64,000 bases of DNA from Heterohyrax brucei (GCA_028571685.1 CM053162.1:46658851-46722850); one strand, 5' to 3'; positions 21,792 through 32,324 are shown, numbered from the stretch's first letter. Notes: generated by a model from the sequence alone, not told the origin. Program-made: numbers and translations.

Positions 21792-22270
21792 GACGGTGAG
21801 CCCGAGGAGGCGCTCGGCGGCCCCTCGGCTGCTCGGCTCAGCCCTGAGCAGAAAGCCTCAGCTTCAGGGTGCCTTACCCCTAGTCCTGGGCGCACAGCCT
21901 GCAGCGGTGAGGCGGGGCGCAAAGTGCCAAGACTCCTCTGTCCGCGCGCGGCCGCATTTGCCTTCTCGGTTGTTTCCCCAACCCCTGCCCACTCCGGCTC
22001 ACCCCTCCCCATCCTTTCTCACCCTTCCCTACCTCTACTCACCCCTCCCGCCCCTCCTCCTCCTAGCTGGAGAAGGAAGAACAATAACCATGAGCGCGCC
22101 CGGAAAGCAGAGACACCCGCTAGACAGACAATGCAGGGGAGTTACGAAGGGGTGGCCTCCGCGCACGGCGCGTTCCCGGCGGCGGGAGGGCTGCAGGTCT
22201 GGCAGGACAGTGGCTGTCCTCCGGCCCCAGGGGCGCTCAGTAGGATGCCACGTGGACGGCGATTCAAGTC

Positions 22271-22911
22271 TATGATTATAATTTGAAAGTGTCAGTTCAA
22301 GGCTGGAGAGAAAGAATTTCCTCTAGATAGAACCGAAGCTGTTGGTTAAAATACACACAGATAGCCCGTGTAGTGGAGACCTTTTTCTTATTTCAGATTT
22401 GAATTTCTAAAGTCACTTTTGGAATTTCCACCGATCTGTCTTCTTGTAAACAAATTTTTCTGGGATTTCCCCACCGTGTCTCCTGTCTTACTCCGTCAGT
22501 CTGTTCTTCAGCATGATCCTACCTAGGTCGTGTTTTCTCTCGCTCTTTTCCTTGCTCTCTTTTTAACTCCATCTCCCACGAAAATTTTGTTCCTCTTGCA
22601 CCGTTTGCGGGGAGGAGGTCCTGCAGTTCTTTCTGCCTTCTGATTGATGCCTCCTTTGGCTTTTCCTGTCCTTTTCTCTATGCTAATTTTATTCAGATCT
22701 ATCTCATAATTTTGTTGCCTCGCGTTCCTTCTTTCCTGTGCGTTTTTGTTTCACAGGTCATCACATCTGCGTGACTTTTTTTTTTTTCTCCCCACTACCA
22801 TGAGATCTGTCCCCTTAAGGACCCAAGGGTTTCTGAAAAAAGAGAGAGAGAATTTCGTGACATTATCTCAGGGAAATGTGTTGCAGTTCTACTCAGAGTC
22901 TGCGTTTGCCA
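22271..22911. other. Repeat-free flank downstream of CpG island
   Basis: No transposon recognised. It could be the start of a first intron if transcription runs rightward. T-rich, with a T run at about 22776-22788. Confidence 0.4.
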
Positions 22912-22929
22912 GGATTTTTACACTGTATC

Positions 22930-22985
22930 GGTAGGGTCGCTACGAGTCGGAATCAACTTGTTGACACTGGGTTTGGTTTGGTTTG
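22930..22985 (+). mobile_element. AfroSINE 3' fragment
   Basis: Tail only: GTAGGGTCGCTACGAGTCGG, then repeated TTTGG. Confidence 0.9.
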
Positions 22986-22996
22986 GTATGCAGGCC

Positions 22997-23147
22997 AAGG
23001 AGCCCTGGTAGTGCATTGGTTAAGAGCTTCAGCTACTTATCGAAAGGCCAGCAGTTCGAATCCACCAGCCTTTTCCTGGAAACCCTATGGGGCAGTTTTT
23101 CTCTGTCCTATAGAGTCACTGTGAGTCAGAATCCATTCTGTGGCAAC
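22997..23147 (+). mobile_element. AfroSINE, short form
   Basis: Complete copy from GGAGCCCTGGTAGTGCATTG to TCAGAATCCATTCTGTGGCA. Confidence 0.93.
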
Positions 23148-23406
23148 CAGTGTGTGGCTCAAGCCATTTTAGCTGAAGAAATCACAAATCTCAGTAATAT
23201 TTTGATTGCTTGTCTGTTTGCTTACAGTAAAAAAGTGAGAAAAGAAGGAGAAAGTAGTTTAAAATTAGGTCTCCAAATAGGGATTTCCCGTGGGGTAGTG
23301 GTTAATTGCTATGTCTGCTAACCAGGAGGTTGGCAGTTCGAATCTGCTAGGTGCTCCTTAGAAACTCGATGGAGCAGTTGTACTCTGTCCTGTATAGTTG
23401 CTATGA
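23148..23406 (+). repeat. Direct duplicate of 38149-38410
   Basis: About 130 bp of non-SINE sequence (CAGTGTGTGGCTCA...TGCTTACAGTAAAAA) plus the first part of an AfroSINE. It matches the other copy at roughly 90 percent by eye, including unusual SINE positions such as CTCGATGGAGCAGTTGTACT. Confidence 0.85.
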
Positions 23407-23442
23407 GTCAGAATTGACTCAACAGCAGTGGGGTTTTGGTTC
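23281..23442 (+). mobile_element. AfroSINE, short form
   Basis: Head TGGGGTAGTGGTTAATTGC and a complete tail AGAATTGACTCAACAGCAGT. Its first part is duplicated at 38284-38410. Confidence 0.92.
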
Positions 23443-23965
23443 ACATATTTTAAAGTAAAATTTTGATTAGATGATGATACTTGAAGGTCAGGACATTGGC
23501 ATCTTGTCTGAACTCAGGAAGTGCCATCTCCTTGGTCATCCTTTTTGCACTTGTCCCCATCTGTAGAATGCTTGGCTGCTGCCCTTGTGTGTCAGATCTG
23601 GAGGACAAAGTACAACCTTGTGTCAACATTACAGATCAGAAGTACTGAGTCCTGAAACCTGAAAAACAAAATCCCCAAAAGTCCTATCAGCCAAAGAGTG
23701 GTTAAAATAGTAACAGTAGGAAAAAAAAAAAAAAACAACAACCATACATTTGTATCTGAAACATCTGGAGGTGAGACTAGATGCATGTAGCTGAGCGGTG
23801 AGGTAGGAGAGGAGGTTGTGCTGTGGTTATGATTTCCAGGCCACAGTTTATTTTGGTGGGCTGAGCCTCTGGTTGGGATGAGCCTGGACATAGTGTGTCT
23901 TAGTTTGGAATCTCTAGAGGAGCAAAAATACTATGAATACATATATATAGAGAGAGAGAAATGGA
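23443..23965. other. Unassigned sequence
   Basis: No element recognised. An A run lies at about 23719-23734 and a short AT/AG microsatellite at about 23941-23960. Confidence 0.45.
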
Positions 23966-24117
23966 GAGGAATCGTGATGGCACAGAGGTTAAGAGATGAG
24001 CTGCTACCCGAACGGTCAGCAGTTTGAATCTATCAGCTGCAGTTCTACTCTGTGTTATAGGATCTCTATGAGTTGGAATCAACTCAAAGGCGGTGAGTTT
24101 GGTTTGGTTTGGTTTGG
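23966..24117 (+). mobile_element. AfroSINE with internal deletion
   Basis: Head GTGATGGCACAGAGGTTAAG and tail GAGTTGGAATCAACTCAAAG, then repeated TTTGG. The CTCCTTGGAAACCC block is missing. Confidence 0.9.
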
Positions 24118-24377
24118 CAGAGGAGAGGAAGAGTTGCCTGACTGAAGAGCAGTGGGTAGAACATAGGGAGATTTGTCCTGGTTGGCATCAGCTGTGGATG
24201 GCATGACTCCCTGCCTCTCTGAGTTACTAAACCTTGTCCTATCCCAGCTAAGGCCTAGCCTGAAGACAAATTAGAAACAAGCTATAGTTTACAAGCAAGC
24301 CTATTTTCATAAATGACACTCATGCCCTTCAAAAAACTATAAAGATTTGGGGGCCTATGGGTCAGGGCCCCAGCCAC

Positions 24378-24770
24378 CGGGTTACAACTCTAACATAGAA
24401 CTGTTAGTTGCCATCAAATCTACTCAACTCATGACAATCCCGTACAACAACAAAAAAGTGCCACCTGGTCCCATGCTATCGTCACAATCGTTGATATGTT
24501 TGAGGCCTATTGTTGTGACCGCTGTGTATTTTGAATGCTTTCCAGCCTAGGGATCTTCCAGCACTGTTTTGGACAAGCCTCTGTTATGATCCATAGGGTT
24601 TCACTGGCTAATTTTCAGAAAAAAGATCGCCAGAACTTTCTTCCTACTCTGTCATGGTCTGGAAGCTTCACTGAAACTTTTCCTTCACAGGCAACTTCGC
24701 TGGTATTTGAAATACTGCTGACTTTGGTTCCAGCCTGACTGCAACACTCAAGCCACCACAGTACAACTGA
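24378..24770 (-). mobile_element. Internally deleted RTE derivative
   Basis: On the minus strand it reads RTE 5' UTR-like sequence (as at 4300-4742), then jumps to the RTE 3' end (CACAGCGGTCACAACAATAG onward), then the RTE tail. Endonuclease and reverse transcriptase are absent. The copy at 30990-31375 has the same junction. Confidence 0.7.
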
Positions 24771-24794
24771 CTGACAAGTGGGTGATGAAACATT

Positions 24795-25020
24795 ATAATA
24801 ACCATCATTTATTGAAATTTGCTTTATGCTAGGCACTCTGGTACAACCTTGAACACGGTGTCTTGTTTCATCTCCACAATGAGACTTCATTATGACCCTC
24901 AGTTGACACATGAGAAAATCAAGACAGAGTAGCAGCTAAGAGCTTGTTTGCTCAAAGTCACAAGTAAGTGGTAGACCAGAACTCAAACCCTAGTCTAGCT
25001 CCAAAGCCTAAACTCTGAAG
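24795..25020 (-). mobile_element. MIR SINE
   Basis: Reverse-strand MIR pattern: ATTTATTGAAATTTGCTTTA, a GCTAGGCACT block, and later CAAAGTCACAAGTAAGTGG. Confidence 0.75.
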
Positions 25021-25504
25021 CCCTCTCGACCAGGGGAAGAGAAAAATGCTGTCACAATCATGAGGACCATGCTGAGGTGGAGATGAGTCACCAGGTCTGT
25101 GCTGATCAGGGTTAACACAGGAGGACAGTATGACAATCACCTTTGACCCAGTGGAGCTTGTTGAGGTTCTTCTGAGGTGAAGAGCAAGGCTTCTCTGAGA
25201 GGCAGAAACCCTCTTCTCTGAGCTGTGGCATCAAGGTTGGGTGCAAAGCCTCCTTCCACATGGGGCAGAAGAGTTAGTTCTTTATAGCAGCAAGAGGAAA
25301 GATCCGTGAACAAAAGCTATCTCAGTCAGCGATGATGGGACAGGCAAAGGCCAGATGTGACACACAGGCAGCAGTGGCCAAAACCCAGGGCACCAGAAAT
25401 AAAGCCTGCACCAATACCAGGTCAGTGGGCATCCGAGGGCACCTCAGTCACTGCCCAGTGCAGGCAGCCACAGGCTAGAGGTGCTTGTCTAGGAGGAAGC
25501 AGTA
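25021..25504. other. Unassigned sequence
   Basis: No element recognised. Confidence 0.4.
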
Positions 25505-25975
25505 GAATTTCAGTGTTTAAGAGCAAGGACTCTGGAACCGGCCTGTTAGAGTTCAAATCCTGCCTCCACCTCTTCCCAACTCCATGACATTGAAAAAAAC
25601 AAAAACAAAACAAACAACCCAGTGCCATCAAGTTGATTCCAACTCAGAGCAGCCCGGTAGGTCCGAGCAGAACTGCCCCATAGCATTTCCAAGGAGCATC
25701 TGGCAGATTTGAAATGCTGACCTTTTGGTTAGCAGCTGTAATGCTGAACCACTACACCACCAGGGTTTCCCTCCATGACATTAGATAGATTAATTAACCT
25801 CTCTGGGCCTCAGTTTTCAAATCCATAAAATGGCCTGATAAAAAAATATTAATGCCATCCTCATAGGGCTATTGTGAGGGTTAAATAAGTGTCTGTACAT
25901 AAGGCACTTGGAACAGTCCCTAGCATACCGTCAGTCTTCTCTGCGTGTCAGCTGTTAGTATTATTATTATCCAAA
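25505..25975 (+). mobile_element. MIR SINE split by an AfroSINE
   Basis: MIR core before the insertion (GAGTTCAAATCCTGCCTCCA) and MIR 3' part after it (AACCTCTCTGGGCCTCAGTT, ending TATTATTATTATCC). The AfroSINE inserted much later. Confidence 0.88.
25592..25770 (-). mobile_element. AfroSINE, short form, in MIR
   Basis: Perfect 12-bp target-site duplication CTCCATGACATT at 25580-25591 and 25771-25782. Confidence 0.95.
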
Positions 25976-26053
25976 TTGATACACGGTGAGCTGCCGGAAT
26001 TGACAGGGAAGGATGACAACTGGGGAATTCCTGTTATCAGGCATACATTCCTA

Positions 26054-26057
26054 GACA

Positions 26058-26126
<69 letters not shown>
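26054..26126 (+). repeat. (CA)n microsatellite
   Basis: About 36 uninterrupted CA units. Reading frames through it code only His-Thr or Val-Cys repeats. Confidence 0.98.
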
Positions 26127-26269
26127 CCGGGTAACAGAGACTGATGGAATTGGAAATCCAGCATAAGACCGAGTGAAGGTGTAAACATAGCACAAGACCT
26201 TTAATTTCTCCTCACCCCCTACCTTTCCTGGGGCTGAAATGAGCAGCTGTGTTGGGGAGTACACCAAGC

Positions 26270-26380
26270 CTTAGGCCAGGAGGCAGGACAATTGGGTTGA
26301 AGTACACTTTCTACCCTAGACTAAGTCATCTAACTTCTCTGAGCCTAAATTCCCTCATCTGTAAGATTAGATAGAGTGCA
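26270..26380 (+). mobile_element. MIR SINE fragment
   Basis: AACTTCTCTGAGCCTAAATT followed by CCCTCATCTGTAAGAT, the typical MIR 3' half. Confidence 0.65.
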
Positions 26381-26902
26381 TTTTGGGATGGAGGTGCAGG
26401 GGAGTGTCTGCAGGTCATCTCTTCTTTCTTGTGAGAGCTCTTTTCCTCTCCCACTGCAGCTACTGAGCTGTCGGTTTATTACCTGACTAGCCACAGCTGA
26501 CTGGTCCAGAAGCGGGAGCCTCACCAAAGCTGGGCCAATCAGAATCCTTCTTTGGGATTTTTTGATTTTATTTTTTTCTTTTTGCTTGACTAGTGCTGGG
26601 GAGTCCTATCTCTCTGGTGGTCAGCCAGTACAGAGAGAGGCTCGGCACCAGTTGACAGTCCTGTTTCCACCCTCTGAAAGCTAGGACGCAAATGTGCTGT
26701 GAAAAGCAGAGACAAGAGACAGAATTATTCTGATGGCATTTGGGTCATAATTCTCGGTGTCTCTAAGACTCAGGCTACCCCTGCCACGTTGGCAGTCAAG
26801 TGAGACTCAAAAGTCCTTTCAGATGGTTTCTTTTTGCCTAAGTTGGTCCAAGTTTGTTTTCTGTTACTTGCAACCCCCAAAACTCAGACTGATCACAGAC
26901 TA
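26381..26902. other. Unassigned sequence
   Basis: No element named. GCTGGGCCAATCAGAATC at about 26531 contains a CCAAT-type motif, as in many old LTRs, but nothing else supports an LTR call. Confidence 0.4.
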
Positions 26903-27114
26903 ACATATTTTTATGCAATAATGTGTGTCTTTTATGTTTGTTTACTAACTGCACCCTCCTACCCGTGAGGTATTTTCATAAATGCTGCTATGCTAATTTT
27001 TTTACATTTAGCTGTAAAAAATAGCATAGTACGCTTATGAAAATACCTCATGAGGGAAAGCACAGTTGGCAAACAAACACAGAAGACATGAATTATTTGT
27101 ACAAAAAAATATGG
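26903..27114. mobile_element. Palindromic MITE-like element
   Basis: A long imperfect palindrome: the left arm (26903-27006) and right arm (27013-27114) are reverse complements for most of their length around a 6-bp centre. Matching blocks include GAGGTATTTTCATAA with TTATGAAAATACCTC and GTTTGTTT with AAACAAAC. TA lies just outside both ends (26901-26902 and 27115-27116), as expected for a Tc1/mariner-type target. There is no coding capacity. Family unknown. Confidence 0.75.
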
Positions 27115-27116
27115 TA

Positions 27117-27612
27117 GTCTATTTTTAAGATCTGTTTAACTGTAAATTCCTGTGCTTTCACTCAGAAAATGAATGAACGGTGTTCAGATAGGGGTATGTC
27201 TAGAAACTGGTGATAGCTGTGTGGAATAATCAAAGATTTAAAAAAAAAAGTCCTCATTTAACCCACTTAAAAGTATAGAATAGATCAAGACACTCCATAG
27301 CATTTTATTATATCTAAATGAAAGAAAGAAATAGGTCAAGAGCTGGTGTTTTGGTGAACTGTGAGGAAATCAAACTAAATTATAAAAATTGATTTCAAAA
27401 CTGTTGACGTGGTAACTTGGTTTTGCAATTGAATCCATTTTCTCCCCTATGCCCAGTATAACATGAGAGGGAAATCAATAACTTTGGCTTGATGAAGACC
27501 CCAATTTAGAAAGGTTAGGTTACAGTGTAGGATTTTTGCCTGAATTCTCTAGTTTGACTATCTATACTACCTAATTAACGATAAATGAGTGAGATATTTT
27601 CTTAACTTTGAT
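27117..27612. other. Unassigned AT-rich sequence
   Basis: No element recognised. Confidence 0.45.
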
Positions 27613-27613
27613 T

Positions 27614-28076
27614 TGAACAGATAATTTTTTTTACTGTAATTGAGTGAAAGCGTACAATCCAGTTTAAGTTTGCATGCCACCTATCTGCAGCTCCTTCTAC
27701 TCTCCTTGCCTAGTGACAGCACACTCCTCCTTTCCATTCTATACATGTCATATCCTCTTAACAATCTCCCTTCCCTCCTCCCCACCCTCTCTACTCCCCT
27801 CTAGTAAGAGGCTAGTAGGACAACATCCTACAGATGCATGGAACAATAAAGCTCACACATGATGTGGTCACTCTGTGTTCCCGAGTCCAATCCATTCCTG
27901 TCCAAAGAATTGACCTCGGTAATGATTTATGATAAGGGGCAGCATCAGGTCTAGAGGCCATGCTCCCAGGGGAATCCCCAGGTCTTCAGACCATCAATTG
28001 GGGTCTTTTAGTGGAGTTCTCAGGGTGCACCCTCTTTTTTTCTCTCATGTTGCCACTGAAACTGAACAGATAATTT
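27614..28076 (-). mobile_element. Probable L1 3' UTR with target duplication
   Basis: TGAACAGATAATTT occurs at 27614-27627 and 28063-28076. Between them is a minus-strand poly-A-ended element that starts with a T run and GTGAAAGCGTACAATCC, the same family as 42411-43100. The clean 14-bp duplication confirms insertion by LINE-type retrotransposition. Confidence 0.8.
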
Positions 28077-28131
28077 AAATAGCAATCAAAGTCTCCCACT
28101 TCTGGTTTCTCCTTTAATCTATCCATTTACA

Positions 28132-28191
28132 TGATTGGCTATGAGCCCAGACTGACGAGAGAGCACCTAACAATAACAGTAACAATAAGAT
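28132..28191 (+). mobile_element. RTE tail fragment
   Basis: GGCTATGAGCCCAGACTGAC, then CACCTAACAATAACAGTAAC. This is the RTE 3' end without its body. Confidence 0.7.
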
Positions 28192-28215
28192 TTGTATATC
28201 ATTAAAAATAACTTA

Positions 28216-30424
28216 AATTTTGTTGTTGTTGTTAGGTGCTGTTGAGTCAGTTCTGACTCACAGCAACCTTATATATAACAGAAGAAAATGCTGTCCAGTC
28301 ACAGGTCGTCCTCACAATCCTTGCTAGGCTTAAGCCCATTGTTGCAGCCACTGTGTTATTTCATCTCGCTGAGGGTCTTCCTCTTTTTTGCTGACCCTCT
28401 GCTTTACCAAGTCTGATGTCCTTCTCCAGGAACTGGTTCCTCCTGATAACATGGTCAAAGCACATGAGACAAATCTCACCATTCTCACTTCTAAGGAGCA
28501 TTTGGTTGTATTTCTTCCTAGACAAATTTATATGTTCTTCAGGCAGCCCAAGGTATAGTCAATATTCTTGGCTTACACCGTGATTCAAGGACATTGGCTC
28601 TTTTTTTGGTCTTGTCTATTTATTCTCCAGCTTTGCCATGTATATTAGGTGGTTGAAAACACCATGACTTGGGTCAGGAGCCCCTTAGTCTTCAAAGTGA
28701 CATCTTTGTGTTTTAACACTTGAAAGAGGTCCTTTGCAGCGTATTTGCCCAATGTGATGCATTTCTAGACTGCTGCTTCCAAGGCTGTTGATTGTGGATT
28801 CAAGTTAAATGAAATCCTTGACAACTTCCTTTCTCTGTTTATCATGATATTGCTTATTGGTCCAGTTGGGAAGATTTTTGTTTTCTTTATACTGAGGAGT
28901 AATCTACATTGAAGGCTGGAGTCTTTAATCTTCACCAGTGTGCTTCAAATCCTCTTCCTTTTCAGCATATTGCTATCTGCATATTGCAGTCTGATGATGA
29001 GTCTCTCTCCAATCCCGAGGCAGCTGTCTTTTTCCTATAGTCCAGTTTCTCAGATTATTAGCTGAATATACAGATTGAATAAATGTAGTGAAACAATCCA
29101 AACGTGACATGCATCTTTTCTGATTTTAAAACCATGTGGCATCTCTGTGTCCTGTTCAAATGACTACCTCTTGGTCTATGCATAGGTTTCACAGAAGCGT
29201 AATTTAGTGCTCTGGAATCACCTTCTTTGTAATGTTATTCATAATTGCATGCCTCTTCATAGTCAGTAAAACATGGATAAACGTTTTTCTGGTATTCTCT
29301 GCTTTGGACCAAAATCTATCTGACATCAGTGATGATACCCCTTATTTCACATCCTCTTCTGCGTCTGGCTTCAAGTTCTCGGAGTTCACTGTCAGTGCAG
29401 TGCTGTAGCTGTTTATGAAATATCTTTAGCAATGTTTTGCTTGTGTGTAATATTAATGATAATTTCTGCATTGGATTATCTTTTCTTTGGAATAAGTACA
29501 AATATGGATCTCTTCCAAGTGATTATCCATGTAGCTGTCTTTCAAATTTCTTGGCGTAAATGAGCGAGCACTTCCAGTGTTGCATACAATATTTGGAGCA
29601 CCTCAGTTGGTAATTTGTCAGTTCCTAGAACTTTTTTTTTTCAATGCCTTCATTGTAGGTTATACTTCTTCCTTCGGTATCATTGATTCTCAATCATATG
29701 CTACCTCCTGAAATAATTCAGCATTTCTGTATTCCTTCCATCTTCTTTTGATGCTTCCTATATACTTCTTTTTTTTTTTTTTTTTTTATGCCCATAGACT
29801 CCTTTGGTGTTACAACTTGAGTCTTGAATTTTTAATTCAGTTCTTTCAGCTTGACAGATGCCTAACATGTTCTTCCCTTTTGGTTTTTTAACTCCAGGTC
29901 TTTGTACATTTCATTATAATGCTTTACTTTGTCTTCTCAAGCAGTTTGTTGAAATGGTCTGTTTAGCTCTTTTACTTCATCATTTCTTCCTTTCTCTGTA
30001 ACTCCTCTCTATTCAAGAGTAAGTTTCACAATTCAGAAAAGGAGGGCAAGGATTGTTGCACAACTGGAAGAATGTAATCAGTGTTACTGAATTGTACATG
30101 TACAGACTGTTTAATTGTATGTTGTGCTGTATATATTCTCAACAACAATGACAACGAAAGACCAAGTTTCAGAGTCTCTTCTGACATCTGGTTTGGTCTT
30201 TTCTTTCTTTTCTGTACTTTCAGTGACCTTTTGTTTTTCTCCGTGTATGATGTCTTTTATGTCATCTCACAACTTTTCTGGTCTTCGATCATCACTGTTC
30301 AAAGTGTCAAATCTGTTCTTGAGATGGTCTCTAAACTCAGGTGGAATATAAAGAACGTTCTGCTTTGGCACTATATTTGGACTTGTTCTGATTTTCTTCA
30401 GCTTCAGCTCAAACTTGCATAGGA
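28216..30424 (-). mobile_element. RTE (BovB-like) LINE, about 2.2 kb
   Basis: The longest RTE copy here. Its tail lies at 28216 (TTGTTGTTGTTGTTAGGTGC). Moving right come the reverse-transcriptase C-terminal region, the palm region and, at about 30160-30424, the linker between endonuclease and reverse transcriptase (minus-strand peptide IPPEFRDHLKNRFDTLNSDD). About 135 bp near 30025-30160 look like a separate insertion with an L1-like 3' end. Many stops and frameshifts. The endonuclease is missing (5' truncated) where the foldback mariner begins. Confidence 0.85.
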
Positions 30425-30976
30425 GGTCCGACAATGAACTCCATGAGCTTGATTGTTCTAAGTGCTACATAACTTATTGCTGAGTATCACTACAGTCACC
30501 TTGGAAGGACTCCACTTGGAAAGCTATGAACTGACTCCAGTGCCTAGTTCACTCTTCAAAGCAATTTTGGAAATATTTTACTGAAATGCCCATCAGAACT
30601 GTTGTTGTATTGTCCTTGATGTCCTGAATGTCATCAAAATGTTTCCTTTCAATATTTCCTTTATCTTCAGGTAAAGAAAACTCTTTGGAAAGACAAATCA
30701 GGTGAGTAGGAAGGGTATTCCAGTACAGTTATTTGTTTACTGGTAAAAACTCCTTCACAGGCAACTATACAATTAAGTTAGTGAACTTGCCACCTTGCCT
30801 CCACACACAATGGCCATTCCAGAAAGAGTTCCAAAATTGCTTTGAAGGATGGACTAGGCTCTGGCATCGGTGCATAGCTTCCCAAGGGGAGTTCTTGGAA
30901 GGTGACTATAGGTCATACTCAGCAACAAGGTATGTAGCAGTTAGAATGATTAAGTTATTGGACTTAATTTTCAGAC
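30425..30976. mobile_element. Foldback mariner derivative, copy 1
   Basis: Terminal inverted repeats (GTCCGACAATGAAC at the left; reverse complement of the right end GTCTGAAAATTAAG) extend inward for about 200 bp. Both arms encode the C-terminal part of a mariner transposase: FQNCFEGWTRLWHRCIASQG then EFLEGD on plus (right arm), and ERKHFDDIQDIKDNTTTVLM on minus (left arm). The N-terminal half and catalytic core are absent, so it was non-autonomous. Confidence 0.8.
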
Positions 30977-30989
30977 TTCGTATCTGGGA

Positions 30990-31375
30990 TTGTGGATAGT
31001 TTCTGTTGTATTGGCTCTAACTGATGTGGACTCCATGCTCAACGGAATGAAACTTCGCTCAGTCCAGAGACAACTTCTTAATCATTGGCACGCTAGAGTC
31101 CATTGCTGTGGCCACTGTGCGCTTTGAGTGTCTTCCAGCCCAGGGAGTTCTTCTTCCAGCCTTCTACTGGACAATGTTCTTTTGTGATCCATAGGGTTTC
31201 CACTGACTAACTGTCAGTAGTAGATCACCAGCCCTTTCTTCCTAGTCTACCTTAGTCTGGAAGCTCTGCCGAAAGGTATCCACCGTGGGTGATACTGCTG
31301 GTATTTGAAATATGGATGGTATATCTTCTACTCTAATGCAAAACACACCAGCCATCACAGCACAGCAAAATGATG
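30990..31375 (-). mobile_element. Internally deleted RTE derivative
   Basis: Same structure as 24378-24770: RTE 5' UTR-like part at about 31140-31375 (ACTAGGAAGAAAGGGCTGGT on minus), then the RTE 3' part beginning GCACAGTGGCCACAGCAATG. The deletion junction matches that of the other copy. Confidence 0.7.
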
Positions 31376-31394
31376 GTTGGTGGAGAACAACCAC

Positions 31395-31905
31395 CATACG
31401 GCCCAGTAATTCTGCAGCTTGGTATACACCCAGCAGAACTGAAAGCAGAGACTGATACAGATGTGTGTACATCAGTGTTCATGGCAGCCAAAAGGAGGGA
31501 ACAACAAAAGTGCTCACCAACAGATGAACATATAAACAAAATGTGGTGAATACACACAGTGAAATATTCTTCAGCCATAAAGAGGAATGGTGTTGTGATA
31601 CACATTACAACACATACAAACCTGGAGAATATTATGTTAAGCAAAGTAAGCCAGACATCAAAGGACAAATATTGAAATGTGTAAAATAGACAAATTCATA
31701 GAGACAGCGAGTAGGTCAGAGGTTACCCGGACTGGGGGAAGGAAGAAAATGGGTACAGAATTTCTCTTTAGAGTGATGAAAAAGTTTCAGACATAGATCA
31801 TGGTGATGGGTGCACAATATTGTGAATTGTGTCCACTGAAAAATGGTTAAAATGGCAAATTTTGTGTTACATATATTTTCCTATAGTAAAAAAATTCACC
31901 AGAAA
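31395..31905 (+). mobile_element. Old L1 3' end
   Basis: Typical L1 order: ACCAACAGATGAACATATAA, then TTCTTCAGCCATAAAGAGG, GGTCAGAGGTTACC, and an A-rich end near TATAGTAAAAAAATTCACC. Confidence 0.8.
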
Positions 31906-32324
31906 TAAAATATAGAATCTATCTTGGTAGAACGATGATTCATGCATGTGAAAAACTAAATAATGAGTTTTAAAAAAGAATGAGTAAATAAATTGTCAAA
32001 CAGTACTCTCCGCACAACATTAAGTGCAGCTTTTTTCTTCTTTAACATTTTTGCAGCAAGTTGTACATAGTTCTGTGCCAAATTGCAATACCACAGATCA
32101 ACACTGCTGTGATGTTTGCATGTGCTGTCGTAGCGTGACATTGTAAACTCACTGTCCCACCAGTGCAGGGCTGATAGCCCAACCCTAGTGTACAGCTCTT
32201 CCAGTCTTTGGCTGTTTATCTTTCTACACTGAGATTCAAAAAAAAGCGAGACAGCCACTGTGGACCTATACAGATGTCGTCTTTCCTCTGTTAAATGTCT
32301 ATCTATCTATAAAATGTGCATTTA
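31906..32324. other. Unassigned, with a 100-codon minus-strand frame
   Basis: A minus-strand open frame (32258-31956) begins MAVSLFFESQCRKINSQRLE and contains a Lys-rich stretch KMLKKKKAALNVVRR. I recognise no domain. It could be chance, or a decayed transposase or processed fragment. Confidence 0.35.

Larger units (their letters stand above)
21490..22270. promoter_or_regulatory. CpG island, probable promoter and first exon
   Basis: The only stretch with dense CG dinucleotides (for example GCGAGCGAGG, GCAGCGGCGGCTGCGGG, CGCGCGCGGCCGC). It holds CTATAAATAG at 21570-21579, TGCGTCAT at 21609-21616 and a GC box CCCGCCCCCG at 21621-21630, spaced as in a plus-strand promoter with transcription from about 21600. 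Possible splice donors are ACGGTGAGC (about 21793) and GCGGTGAGG (about 21905). I cannot name the gene. Direction is inferred from motif order only. Confidence 0.7.

Noticed and set aside
21678-22286. 202-residue protein in the CpG island
   Set aside because: Composition is Gly, Ala, Pro and Arg from GC-rich DNA. Frames overlap on both strands, there is no domain, and possible splice donors fall inside it. A 5' UTR or non-coding first exon is likelier.
25889-26267. Coding frames across the CA repeat
   Set aside because: Opened by the dinucleotide repeat. They code only His-Thr or Val-Cys runs.
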